Shown here piece by piece: positions 1 through 6,171 of a DNA stretch of 9,001 bases. How positions within the stretch are numbered: position 1 is the first letter of the stretch; the number at the start of each line of letters is the position of its first letter. Under the pieces are notes generated by a model. That model saw only the letters and a list, made by a program, of their open reading frames with translations. It had not been told where the DNA came from and made no database searches. The position numbers and the translations under genes were made by a program. Origin of the DNA: Oscillospiraceae bacterium (GTDB taxonomy: Bacteria; Bacillota; Clostridia; Oscillospirales; Acutalibacteraceae); the NCBI GenBank assembly GCA_021640185.1, contig JAJXDX010000012.1:1-9001 (forward strand), given 5' to 3'.

Positions 1-2777
1 TCCCGATGTCGTCCTTCGTCAACGGCTGGACGAATTTGCCCTATACCGACGCGCTGATCGCCGACGTGACGAGCATCGGCCTGACCTTTGACGATCTGGG
101 CAATGCGAACGACGACAGCCTGAAAAACGTCGATGCCGTGTCTGTTCGTGAGATCGCGGCTTATTCCGGCGGCGCGGATCCGAGTGATCCCGACGGCGGC
201 GCGGGCGAGCCGGACGATGCGACCCCGGCGGGGGATAAGCTTACCGAGAAATATGACAAGACCGTGATCCGCGACCTCCGCGAGAAGATCGGCGTCGGAA
301 TGGCCTGGCCGGCCGATTTCAACCAGCCGGTCGGCTCCGAGCTGTGGTATAACCCCGACCTGACCAACAAGCCGCTGTTCGGTTCGGCACGCGGGCTGAC
401 GTTCAGCAACGTGAGCAACGATCAGAGCGGGCAGCCGATGACGGCACACGGCAAGGCGAAGATCGTGCTGTTCAAGTTAGATCAGACCGACCTGTCCGCC
501 GCGCAGTATCTGACGGTCACGTTCCGCAAAAATCAGATCACCGAGGCGTTCCGCTTTGCGATGACCGTCACGATGATGGGCGCCGAGGAGTTCGAACTCA
601 AGAGCGGCGCCGAGATCCTGTATGACAACGGCAGCGCTGAGCTGCAGAAGGCCACCGTCGAGGCCGGTGCGCGGTACAGCCACTTTATTTCGCTCAAGCC
701 CGGTCCGGCGAACGTCATCAAAATGTTCATCCCCTTCGATGCGCTGGTCCATGCGTACAAAAACGTGGAGGCTGACGAGTCTTGGCGCGAGCGCGTCACG
801 AGCATCGGCTTCGAGTTCACGGATCTGGGCAACCTGAACGATGAGGAGATCAAAAACGTCGATGCCGTGTCCATTCGCGAGATCGCGGCCTACACCTTCG
901 ATCCCGGTGCCGGCGGCGAAGGCGGCGGCCGGGAAGAGGCCGGCCCGGTCGCGAGCGGCGAGGAACTGATCCGCGGGCTGCTGCCCTTCGTCGATCAGGA
1001 CTTCTCCGCCTTCGACGACAAGGACGTGACCGTCAAGGGCAGTGCCACGGTGTCTTACGACAAGGACAAGGGCCTGCATTTCAACAACGACGGCAAGGCG
1101 GGCGCGATGACGATCGGCGGCTTTAAGACCTACGATTTCACCTCGGCGAAATACATCGCGATCACCTTCGGCAAAAACGGCGTGCCGGAGCAGTTCCGCA
1201 CCAAGATCGCGTTCGGCAAGCTGACCACACGCTTCGGCGATTATCAGCTGGGCCTGTACCACGACACGAGCGCCCGCGTGTATTACGACAACGGCGACGG
1301 TCTGCGTACGGCCTATCCGGGCGTCGACGATATGTTCACCTTCAAGGTGGGCAGCGCGGACACCGTGACCGTGTATGTGCCGACGCAGTACCTGCAGAGC
1401 CGGCGTATGCAGATCGGCGAGCCGTGCGCCGTCCGGCAGATCGATCAGGAGGATCTGGCCAACATCCGCGATGCGGCGCTGACCTTCGGCGATATCGGCA
1501 ACAAGGATAACGATGTCGAAAACAGCGACGCCGTGTCGGTGAAGAGCATCGTGTCCTATATGGACGATACCGACGATATCACTCTGCCGAGCGATCGGCT
1601 GCTGCTGCAGGACTTCACGAACGTCGATATCGACAAGATCTATAACGCCAGCGGCAAGCCGATCACGCCCGTCGTCAAGGACGGCGAGCTGACGCTGCAG
1701 GGCGAAAAGGGCCACGTCGACCTGACGATCGCCGACCTGATGGCGCGCAACGTCACCGGCATCGAGTACATCGCCGTGACCGTGCGCTTCAAGCAGGCGG
1801 TCAGCGTCAACCTCGGCATCCAGTTCGCCTGCGAAACGGGCGTCTACGGCACCGGCGACGACAAGAACCACGTCAAGCCCTATTATGTCGACGATGGGTT
1901 CCGTGTGCGCCGCGCGAACACGTGGAACAGCTGGGCCGGACCGACGATCCCGCGGCCGTTCTCGTCCGATACGGTCACGCTGTACCTGCCGCTGACTTCC
2001 ATCAACAACGGCACCGACGGTGTGGAAGGGCTGGGCAAGACGCTGCTCAAGTACGTGCAGGTCAGCACCGGCTGGGCGCGCAGCGTCGACCTGATCAGCA
2101 ACGAGGACGTTGCCGATCCGCCTTACCAGTGGGCGCTGGAGGACAGCTTTGCGATCACGCGGATCGAGGCGGTCGGCACGAACTTCAAAAAGGCGACCGA
2201 GCGGACCGTTTCGGCGGACGAAAAGGTGATCTATGACTTCAGCAAGGTCGATCCCGAGGGTCTGGAATACGATCTGGACAACGCGGAGGCATATGTCCGT
2301 CCCGCCGTGCGCGACGGCGCGCTGTGGTTCGACGATCTGATGGGCAAATTCACGCCGGAAATGTTCGTGATCGATATGTACAACGACGATCTGACCACCA
2401 CGGATATGCGCGGCGCGGACTATCTGGCGCTGAAGATCCGCGGCGGCAGCAAGTCCGGCACGACGTATGCCATGCTGTCGATCGAGGATAACGACCTGCG
2501 TCCGTTCGACTACAACGGGACGGAGGCGTACGTGTTGGCCGAGGACGGCAAGATCTATGCGCTGCCCGCCGACGGGCGCGTGGGCATCGACCACGCGCTG
2601 TACGGGCAGGACGTCACGCTGCTGCTCCCGCTCGACGAGTTCGGCCTGTCGATCTATTATTTCGGCAGCGATTTCTCGCCGCTGGATCTGTCCGATGTGG
2701 GCACCGTGCGTATGAGCCTGTACGGCGGCAGCTACTTCTCGCCGGCCGGTGTGCGCGCCATCTCGCTGATGAGCGCG
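1..2777 (+). repeat. Diverged in-frame module repeats within the surface protein gene
   Basis: One partial and four complete copies of a module of about 205-240 codons lie in tandem. The best DNA match is between the first two copies: a 20-base identical stretch begins at 123 and again at 852, inside the codons for the NVDAVS segment. Copies one to three keep the LTFxDxGN...DAVS signature. Copies four and five have lost it and keep only the two core strands (near residues 588/661 and 806/874). The pattern suggests old duplications with the last two modules most diverged. Module borders are approximate. Confidence 0.7.
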
Positions 2778-2942
2778 AAGTCCGGCAGCAGCGGCGATAA
2801 CGGCAATAACGGCGATAACAGCGGCGATAAGCCCGCGCCGTCGCCGGTCACCGGCGTCGCCGTGGCGGCTCTGCCTGCGGCAGCGGCCCTTCTGGGCGCG
2901 GCGGGCGTGCTGATCGCCCGCAAGCGCCGCCGCGCAGACTAA
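1..2942 (+). CDS. Large modular cell-surface protein with SPVTG-type wall anchor (5' partial)
   Basis: The reading frame is open from base 3 and ends at TAA 2940-2942. The first ATG (base 6, residue 1 below) falls inside a repeat module and has no room for a ribosome site, so the true start and signal peptide lie upstream. Modules of about 205-240 residues recur. A YLxVTF-like strand occurs at residues 168, 383, 588 and 806. An xPxxxx strand occurs at 242, 458, 661 and 874. The signature LTFxDxGN occurs at 26, 269 and 492, each followed by a conserved DAVS...I..Y segment. A Gly/Asp/Asn linker (about 925-945) leads to SPVTG (946-950), a hydrophobic helix (951-970) and an Arg/Lys-rich tail. That layout is typical of sortase substrates. 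The alternating hydrophobic pattern suggests beta-sandwich, perhaps carbohydrate-binding, modules; this is inference and I do not recognise the family. A terminator follows directly, so it is not cotranscribed with the polysaccharide genes. Surface location is well supported; function is unknown. Confidence 0.85.
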   Translation, partial: PMSSFVNGWTNLPYTDALIADVTSIGLTFDDLGNANDDSLKNVDAVSVREIAAYSGGADPSDPDGGAGEPDDATPAGDKLTEKYDKTVIRDLREKIGVGMAWPADFNQPVGSELWYNPDLTNKPLFGSARGLTFSNVSNDQSGQPMTAHGKAKIVLFKLDQTDLSAAQYLTVTFRKNQITEAFRFAMTVTMMGAEEFELKSGAEILYDNGSAELQKATVEAGARYSHFISLKPGPANVIKMFIPFDALVHAYKNVEADESWRERVTSIGFEFTDLGNLNDEEIKNVDAVSIREIAAYTFDPGAGGEGGGREEAGPVASGEELIRGLLPFVDQDFSAFDDKDVTVKGSATVSYDKDKGLHFNNDGKAGAMTIGGFKTYDFTSAKYIAITFGKNGVPEQFRTKIAFGKLTTRFGDYQLGLYHDTSARVYYDNGDGLRTAYPGVDDMFTFKVGSADTVTVYVPTQYLQSRRMQIGEPCAVRQIDQEDLANIRDAALTFGDIGNKDNDVENSDAVSVKSIVSYMDDTDDITLPSDRLLLQDFTNVDIDKIYNASGKPITPVVKDGELTLQGEKGHVDLTIADLMARNVTGIEYIAVTVRFKQAVSVNLGIQFACETGVYGTGDDKNHVKPYYVDDGFRVRRANTWNSWAGPTIPRPFSSDTVTLYLPLTSINNGTDGVEGLGKTLLKYVQVSTGWARSVDLISNEDVADPPYQWALEDSFAITRIEAVGTNFKKATERTVSADEKVIYDFSKVDPEGLEYDLDNAEAYVRPAVRDGALWFDDLMGKFTPEMFVIDMYNDDLTTTDMRGADYLALKIRGGSKSGTTYAMLSIEDNDLRPFDYNGTEAYVLAEDGKIYALPADGRVGIDHALYGQDVTLLLPLDEFGLSIYYFGSDFSPLDLSDVGTVRMSLYGGSYFSPAGVRAISLMSAKSGSSGDNGNNGDNSGDKPAPSPVTGVAVAALPAAAALLGAAGVLIARKRRRAD
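2793..2831 (+). repeat. 9-base tandem repeat coding the Gly-Asp-Asn linker
   Basis: The unit GGCGATAAC occurs at 2793-2801 and 2811-2819. Variants are GGCAATAAC at 2802-2810 and GGCGATAAG at 2823-2831, and one AGC codon interrupts the row. It encodes the flexible linker before the SPVTG anchor. Because the unit is three codons long, gain or loss of units would keep the frame and only change linker length. Confidence 0.65.
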
Positions 2943-2970
2943 GCACAGTTCGGCAGATGTTCCAAACGAT

Positions 2971-3010
2971 GCCCCGCGGCCATCCGGCCGCGGGGCGTTC
3001 CTTTCTTCTT
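2971..3010 (+). terminator. Intrinsic terminator after the surface protein gene
   Basis: A perfect 11-bp GC-rich stem (2971-2981 pairing with 2986-2996) has a 4-base loop ATCC and is followed by a pyrimidine/T-rich tract, TTCCTTTCTTCTT, to 3010. It lies 28 bases past the TAA stop. It should end surface-protein transcription and insulate the downstream promoters. The tail is not a pure T run but the stem is very strong. Confidence 0.85.
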
Positions 3011-3035
3011 GCCGGCGGCGGGGCGCCGGGCGGAT

Positions 3036-3064
3036 TTGACATTTCGTCCCGCTGATGGTATAAT
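3036..3064 (+). promoter_or_regulatory. Promoter P1, perfect vegetative sigma consensus
   Basis: TTGACA at 3036-3041, a 17-base spacer and TATAAT at 3059-3064 match the housekeeping (SigA/sigma-70) consensus at every position with ideal spacing. Transcription is predicted to start near 3071. It would read through a hairpin-rich leader of about 190 bases into P2 and the polysaccharide operon, unless the transcript ends earlier as a small RNA. A 6-bp inverted repeat (3012-3017 with 3024-3029) lies just upstream of the -35 box. Confidence 0.85.
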
Positions 3065-3070
3065 GATACG

Positions 3071-3225
3071 ACGAATGATGCGATGAATGATGCACATCGG
3101 GCGGACGGCGCCGCGCGGCGGATAGACCGCCGTCCGGATCGGCAAACTATCACCGAATGGCCTTGGGCGGGCACGGCGGACGGCGCCGTGTTTCGCGCAC
3201 GTTTCGTGCCGCCCGGTGCGGCCGG
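3071..3225 (+). other. Hairpin-rich leader or possible small RNA between P1 and P2
   Basis: This stretch has no convincing gene. It begins with a 12-base tandem repeat (GAATGATGC at 3073 and 3085). Three hairpins follow: a 9-bp stem 3102-3110 with 3128-3136, which competes with a 5-bp stem 3117-3121 with 3127-3131; a 7-bp stem 3172-3178 with 3184-3190 (loop 3179-3183); and a 5-bp stem 3197-3201 with 3205-3209 (TTT loop). A 13-base direct repeat, GCGGACGGCGCCG, occurs at 3101 and 3176. GC-rich DNA forms such stems easily, so a regulatory role is inference. I do not recognise a known riboswitch. A 48-codon ORF (3083-3229) crosses it but has no ribosome site. Confidence 0.4.
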
Positions 3226-3254
3226 TTGACATCCCCCTGCATTGCTGGTATAAT
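3226..3254 (+). promoter_or_regulatory. Promoter P2, perfect vegetative sigma consensus, polysaccharide operon
   Basis: TTGACA at 3226-3231, a 17-base spacer and TATAAT at 3249-3254 again match the full consensus. The predicted start near 3261 gives a leader of about 60 bases to the pssD-like start codon. This is the most direct promoter for the polysaccharide operon. P1 and P2 share the spacer ending TGG before the -10 box. Confidence 0.88.
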
Positions 3255-3272
3255 GTGGAGAGTTTTTGGCTC

Positions 3273-3308
3273 TGCGGCGCGGTGCGCCGTATGTCGCTTT
3301 TTGCTTTT
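3273..3308 (+). promoter_or_regulatory. Stem-loop with T-runs in the P2 leader, possible attenuator
   Basis: A 6-bp perfect stem (3275-3280 with 3284-3289, loop GGT) can extend by a G-U and a T-A pair to 3273-3291. It is followed by two short T-runs, TTTTT and TTTT, at about 3298-3308, just before the ribosome site. The T-rich part starts about seven bases after the stem, further than in a classical terminator, so this could be a weak attenuator, a pause site or chance. Confidence 0.35.
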
Positions 3309-3314
3309 GGAGGG
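3309..3314 (+). promoter_or_regulatory. Ribosome binding site fixing the pssD-like start
   Basis: GGAGGG lies six bases upstream of ATG 3321. The frame is open further upstream to a GTG at 3216, but that codon lies before the P2 -35 box and could not be on the P2 transcript, so ATG 3321 is preferred. Confidence 0.85.
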
Positions 3315-3320
3315 ATCGCG

Positions 3321-3797
3321 ATGAAGAAAAAGAAGGATCCTTCGGAACTGAAGATCTGTCTGGTCGGCTCTTCCGGAGGGCATCTGACCCATCTGTATAT
3401 GCTCAAGCCCTTCTGGGAAGGGAAAGACCGGTTTTGGGTCACGTTCGATAAAGAGGATGCGCGCAGCCTGTTGGAGGGCGAGCGGTTCTATCCGTGTTAT
3501 TATCCCACCAACCGCAGCCTGAAGGCGCTGATCAAAAACACGAAGATCGCGTGGCGCGTGCTGCGCAAGGAAAAGCCCGATCTGATCGTGTCCAGCGGCG
3601 CGGCGGTGGCCGTCCCGTTTTTCTATCTGGGCAAGCTGATGGGGGCCAAAACGGTCTACATCGAGGTGTTCGACCGCATCGACAAGCCGACGATGACCGG
3701 CAAGATGGTCTATCCCGTCGCCGACCGGTTCATCGTGCAGTGGGACGAGCAGAAGCAGGTCTATCCCAAGGCGGTGAACTTGGGCAGCATCTTTTGA
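3321..3797 (+). CDS. PssD/Alg14-like subunit of a two-part glycosyltransferase
   Basis: The 158-residue protein matches the Alg14/PssD/CpsF family, the membrane-anchoring and acceptor-binding half of a split glycosyltransferase that works with an Alg13/PssE partner. An SSGGHL motif lies at residues 17-22 in the N-terminal nucleotide-fold strand. A DLIVSSGAA segment (87-95) and a TVYIEVFDRID segment (111-121) are typical of the family. The hydrophobic stretch around 94-107 is suited to membrane contact. Length fits the family (about 150-170). The start is ATG 3321, with a strong ribosome site. It is the first gene of the operon and is followed after 18 bases by the PssE-like gene, the usual order for this pair. 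By homology it should transfer a sugar from a nucleotide donor to a lipid-linked intermediate on the cytoplasmic face; the sugar cannot be told from sequence. Confidence 0.9.
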   Translation: MKKKKDPSELKICLVGSSGGHLTHLYMLKPFWEGKDRFWVTFDKEDARSLLEGERFYPCYYPTNRSLKALIKNTKIAWRVLRKEKPDLIVSSGAAVAVPFFYLGKLMGAKTVYIEVFDRIDKPTMTGKMVYPVADRFIVQWDEQKQVYPKAVNLGSIF

Positions 3798-3815
3798 TCG
3801 GCGGGAGGGAGAACG

Positions 3816-4310
3816 ATGATATTCGTTACCGTTGGCACACACGAGCAGCAGTTCGACCGGCTGATCCGCAAGGTCGACGAGCTCAAGCGCGACGGCGCGT
3901 TCGCGGACGAGGTCGTCATGCAGACGGGCTTTTGTACGTATGAGCCGCAGTATTGCCGCTTTAGCCGCCTGATCCCGTATCAGGATATGGTCAAAAACGT
4001 CGCCGAGGCGCGGATCGTGATCACGCACGGCGGCCCGGCCAGCTTCATCATGCCGCTGCAGATCGGCAAGATCCCGATCGTCGTGCCGCGGCAAAAACAG
4101 TTCGAGGAGCACGTCAACGACCATCAGCTGGAATTCGCCCGCAACGTGGCCGAGCGCATGGGCACGATCATCCCCGTCGAGGACATCGAAACGCTGGGGG
4201 ATACGATCGCGCGGTATGACGAGATCGTGGCGGGCATGGAACACGGCATGGAAAGCCACAACGCACAGTTCAACCGTGATCTGGAGCGGCTGGTCGCCGA
4301 GTTGTTTTGA
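3816..4310 (+). CDS. PssE/Alg13-like catalytic subunit of the two-part glycosyltransferase
   Basis: The 164-residue protein resembles Alg13/PssE/CpsG, the donor-binding half equivalent to the C-terminal domain of MurG-like (GT28) enzymes. It opens with a MIFVTVGTH strand-turn (residues 1-9). The donor-site region ITHGGPASF lies at 69-77, and VPRQKQFEEHVNDHQ follows at 90-104, as in GT28 nucleotide-sugar binding sites. Length is normal for the family. ATG 3816 follows GGGAGGGAG (3803-3811). The 18-base gap from the PssD-like gene suggests coupled, balanced expression of the two halves. The complex would act early in assembly, often adding the second sugar in capsule systems; that step is inferred from related clusters. 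Confidence 0.9.
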   Translation: MIFVTVGTHEQQFDRLIRKVDELKRDGAFADEVVMQTGFCTYEPQYCRFSRLIPYQDMVKNVAEARIVITHGGPASFIMPLQIGKIPIVVPRQKQFEEHVNDHQLEFARNVAERMGTIIPVEDIETLGDTIARYDEIVAGMEHGMESHNAQFNRDLERLVAELF

Positions 4311-4348
4311 CGGCGCGGCGGGATACGGACCGAACGGAGAGGTGACCG

Positions 4349-5431
4349 ATGGATCTGAAAAAGCAGAACGTCTTGTTTTTTACACGCTCGATGCAGCTGG
4401 GCGGCACGGAAAACGTGATCTTGCAGCTGTGCGAGATCTTGGGGCCGCACGTCGGCAAGATCGTGGTATGCTCCGACGGCGGGGTCAACGTCGAAAAACT
4501 GACGGCGATGGGGATCCGCCACATCCAGATCCCGGATATTTCGCAGAAGGACCCGGCGAACGTCCTGCGCTTGATGCGCACCGTGCGCCGCATCGTGCGC
4601 GAGGAGCAGATCACGGTCGTGCATTCGCACCACCGCATGGCGGCGCTGTATGCGCGGCTGTGCTCGCCGCGCGGCGTCATCCGCATCGCGGATGTGCACA
4701 GCGCCGTGCGCGACAAGCGCCTGATGACGCGTGTCGCTTTCCGCGGGACGCGGTTGATCGCCGTGGGCGGGGTCGTCAAAAAGTGCTTGACCGACGATTA
4801 CGGTCTGCCCGATGAGCAGATCGAAGTCATCTACAATGCCGTGGCGCCCTTCGACGGCACCGTCGTACCGGTGCCGGAGCTGACGGCCGCCGCCGAGGCG
4901 GGACAGTTCCGTATCGGTTATATCGGGCGATTTTCGGCAGAAAAAGGGGCAAATTATTTCATCGACGCGATCGCGCCGGTCTTGACGGAGCACCCCGAGG
5001 CGCGGTTCTATCTGGTGGGCGACGGCGAGGATAAAGCGGCGCTGGAAGCGCAGGCGGCGGCGCTGCCTGCGGGGAGCGTGACCTTCCTTGGCTATCGCAC
5101 GGACGTGCAGAACGTGATGAGCCAGCTTGATCTGATCGTGCTCAGTTCCCTCTGGGAGGGGCTGCCGCTGACGATGCTCGAGGCGTTCTCCGTCGGTCGC
5201 ACGGCGGTGGCCACCGCCGTCGGCGGCACGCCGGATGTCGTGCGCGACGGTGTGGACGGGCTGCTCGTCCCGCCGCGCGATCCTGCGGCGATCGCGGCGG
5301 CGGTGTGCCGCCTGATCGAGGATCCCGAACTGCGCAAAAAAATGGAGATCTCCGCTGCCGAGCGCTATCGCACCGTGTTCTCGCTCGATCGTTTGGCCAA
5401 GGAGTATCTGCACTATTACGAACAGCTGTGA
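4349..5431 (+). CDS. GT4-family glycosyltransferase (GT-B fold)
   Basis: The 360-residue protein is a complete retaining glycosyltransferase of the GT4 type. The N-terminal acceptor domain starts with SMQLGGTENV (residues 14-23), the loop usual in this family, and has VHSHH at 91-95. The C-terminal donor domain begins at IGYIGRFSAEKG (189-200), whose Arg194 and Lys199 fit the diphosphate-binding pair. VGDGE follows at 223-227, and then the EX7E motif with Glu270 and Glu278 in WEGLPLTMLE. The start ATG 4349 has GGAGAGG (4336-4342) at good spacing and lies 38 bases after the PssE-like stop. It should add one sugar to the growing undecaprenyl-linked unit in the cytoplasm. Donor and linkage are not predictable here. 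Confidence 0.92.
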   Translation: MDLKKQNVLFFTRSMQLGGTENVILQLCEILGPHVGKIVVCSDGGVNVEKLTAMGIRHIQIPDISQKDPANVLRLMRTVRRIVREEQITVVHSHHRMAALYARLCSPRGVIRIADVHSAVRDKRLMTRVAFRGTRLIAVGGVVKKCLTDDYGLPDEQIEVIYNAVAPFDGTVVPVPELTAAAEAGQFRIGYIGRFSAEKGANYFIDAIAPVLTEHPEARFYLVGDGEDKAALEAQAAALPAGSVTFLGYRTDVQNVMSQLDLIVLSSLWEGLPLTMLEAFSVGRTAVATAVGGTPDVVRDGVDGLLVPPRDPAAIAAAVCRLIEDPELRKKMEISAAERYRTVFSLDRLAKEYLHYYEQL

Positions 5432-5445
5432 CCGCCTGCGGGCAT

Positions 5446-5452
5446 AGAGGAG
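5446..5452 (+). promoter_or_regulatory. Ribosome binding site fixing the GT32 gene start
   Basis: AGAGGAG lies five bases before ATG 5458. The frame is open upstream to 5305, inside the GT4 gene, but only ATG 5458 has this site, and it begins at the family's conserved IPKIIHYCW N-terminus. Confidence 0.88.
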
Positions 5453-5457
5453 AAAAT

Positions 5458-6171
5458 ATGATCCCCAAGATCATCCATTATTGCTGGTTCGGCGGGAAGC
5501 CGCTGCCGTCGGAAGTGCGGCGTTGCATCCGCTCGTGGCAGCGCGTCTGCCCGGACTACGAGATCCGGCGTTGGGACGAAACGACCTTCGATGTGACGGC
5601 GCATCCGTTCATGAAGGCCGCCTACGAGGCGGGCGCATGGGCCTTCGTGTCCGACATCGCGCGGCTGATGGTCGTTCATACCCACGGCGGGATCTATCTG
5701 GACACCGACGTGGAGCTGCTGCGCCGTCCGGACGGGCTGCTGGACAACGGCTGTTATGTCGGCACGCAGCAGGCGGACGGCCTGATCGCGACCGGGCTCG
5801 GCTTCGGTGCCGAGGCGCATGATCCGGCGGTCGGTGCGATGCTGGCCGAGTATGACAGCATCGCGTTTTCGCCGGAGCACAAGGCGGAACTGGCCTGCCC
5901 GATCCTGAACACGAAAGCACTTGCCGCGTTCGGCTATACCTTTTTGGACGAGCCGCAGCGGCTGAGCAGACTGCTCGTGCTGCCGCCGCGCTTTCTCGAT
6001 CCGTATGCACCGGGGGACGGCACGCGCGAGCTGCTGTGCGCAGACACGCTGTCGATCCATCACTACAGCGCCTCGTGGCTTGGGCCAAAGGCGCGGCTCC
6101 GCCGTCGGCTGATCCGGCTGATCGGCCCGGCCAGGGCAAATAAACTGAAAAGGATGCTGCGCCATGGATAA
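5458..6171 (+). CDS. GT32-type capsular polysaccharide glycosyltransferase with DXD motif
   Basis: The 237-residue protein begins with IPKIIHYCWFGG (residues 2-13), the hallmark of bacterial GT32-like (Gly_transf_sug) enzymes related to yeast Och1. SDIARL (65-70) leads to HGGIYLDTDVEL (76-87), containing the metal- and nucleotide-sugar-binding DXD (Asp82, Asp84). The C-terminal IHHYSASW segment (about 201-208) is also typical. No membrane segment is evident, and the basic tail (RLRRRLIRL...) may touch the membrane. ATG 5458 lies 26 bases after the GT4 stop. The stop overlaps the next gene by 8 bases, suggesting translational coupling with the polymerase. It probably adds a later sugar of the repeat unit; donor unknown. 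Confidence 0.92.
   Translation: MIPKIIHYCWFGGKPLPSEVRRCIRSWQRVCPDYEIRRWDETTFDVTAHPFMKAAYEAGAWAFVSDIARLMVVHTHGGIYLDTDVELLRRPDGLLDNGCYVGTQQADGLIATGLGFGAEAHDPAVGAMLAEYDSIAFSPEHKAELACPILNTKALAAFGYTFLDEPQRLSRLLVLPPRFLDPYAPGDGTRELLCADTLSIHHYSASWLGPKARLRRRLIRLIGPARANKLKRMLRHG

Noticed and set aside
6..8. ATG at base 6 as the true start of the surface protein
   Set aside because: It lies inside the first repeat module, only part of which is present, and there is no signal peptide after it. The gene runs in from upstream.
477..3095. 872-codon open frame on the - strand opposite the surface protein gene
   Set aside because: It mirrors the codon bias of the + strand gene, runs across the terminator, and encodes a His/Arg/Asp/Val/Ala-rich sequence with no recognisable domain. 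It has the look of an antisense shadow in GC-rich DNA, and the + strand frame has clear repeats and an anchor.
3216..3320. N-terminal extension of the PssD-like protein from GTG 3216
   Set aside because: It would start upstream of the P2 -35 box and lacks a ribosome site. ATG 3321 has GGAGGG at six bases and a family-like N-terminus.
3150..4259. 369-codon - strand frame opposite the PssD/PssE-like genes
   Set aside because: It overlaps two well-supported genes and both the P2 promoter and leader, and its composition is typical of a shadow frame.
4124..5413. 429-codon - strand frame opposite the GT4 gene
   Set aside because: The + strand carries intact GT4 motifs with a good ribosome site. 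The antisense frame has Arg/His-rich composition and no motif.
5305..5457. N-terminal extension of the GT32 protein into the GT4 gene
   Set aside because: The family begins at IPKIIHYCW, right after ATG 5458 with its own ribosome site. The upstream frame is a shadow of the GT4 gene.
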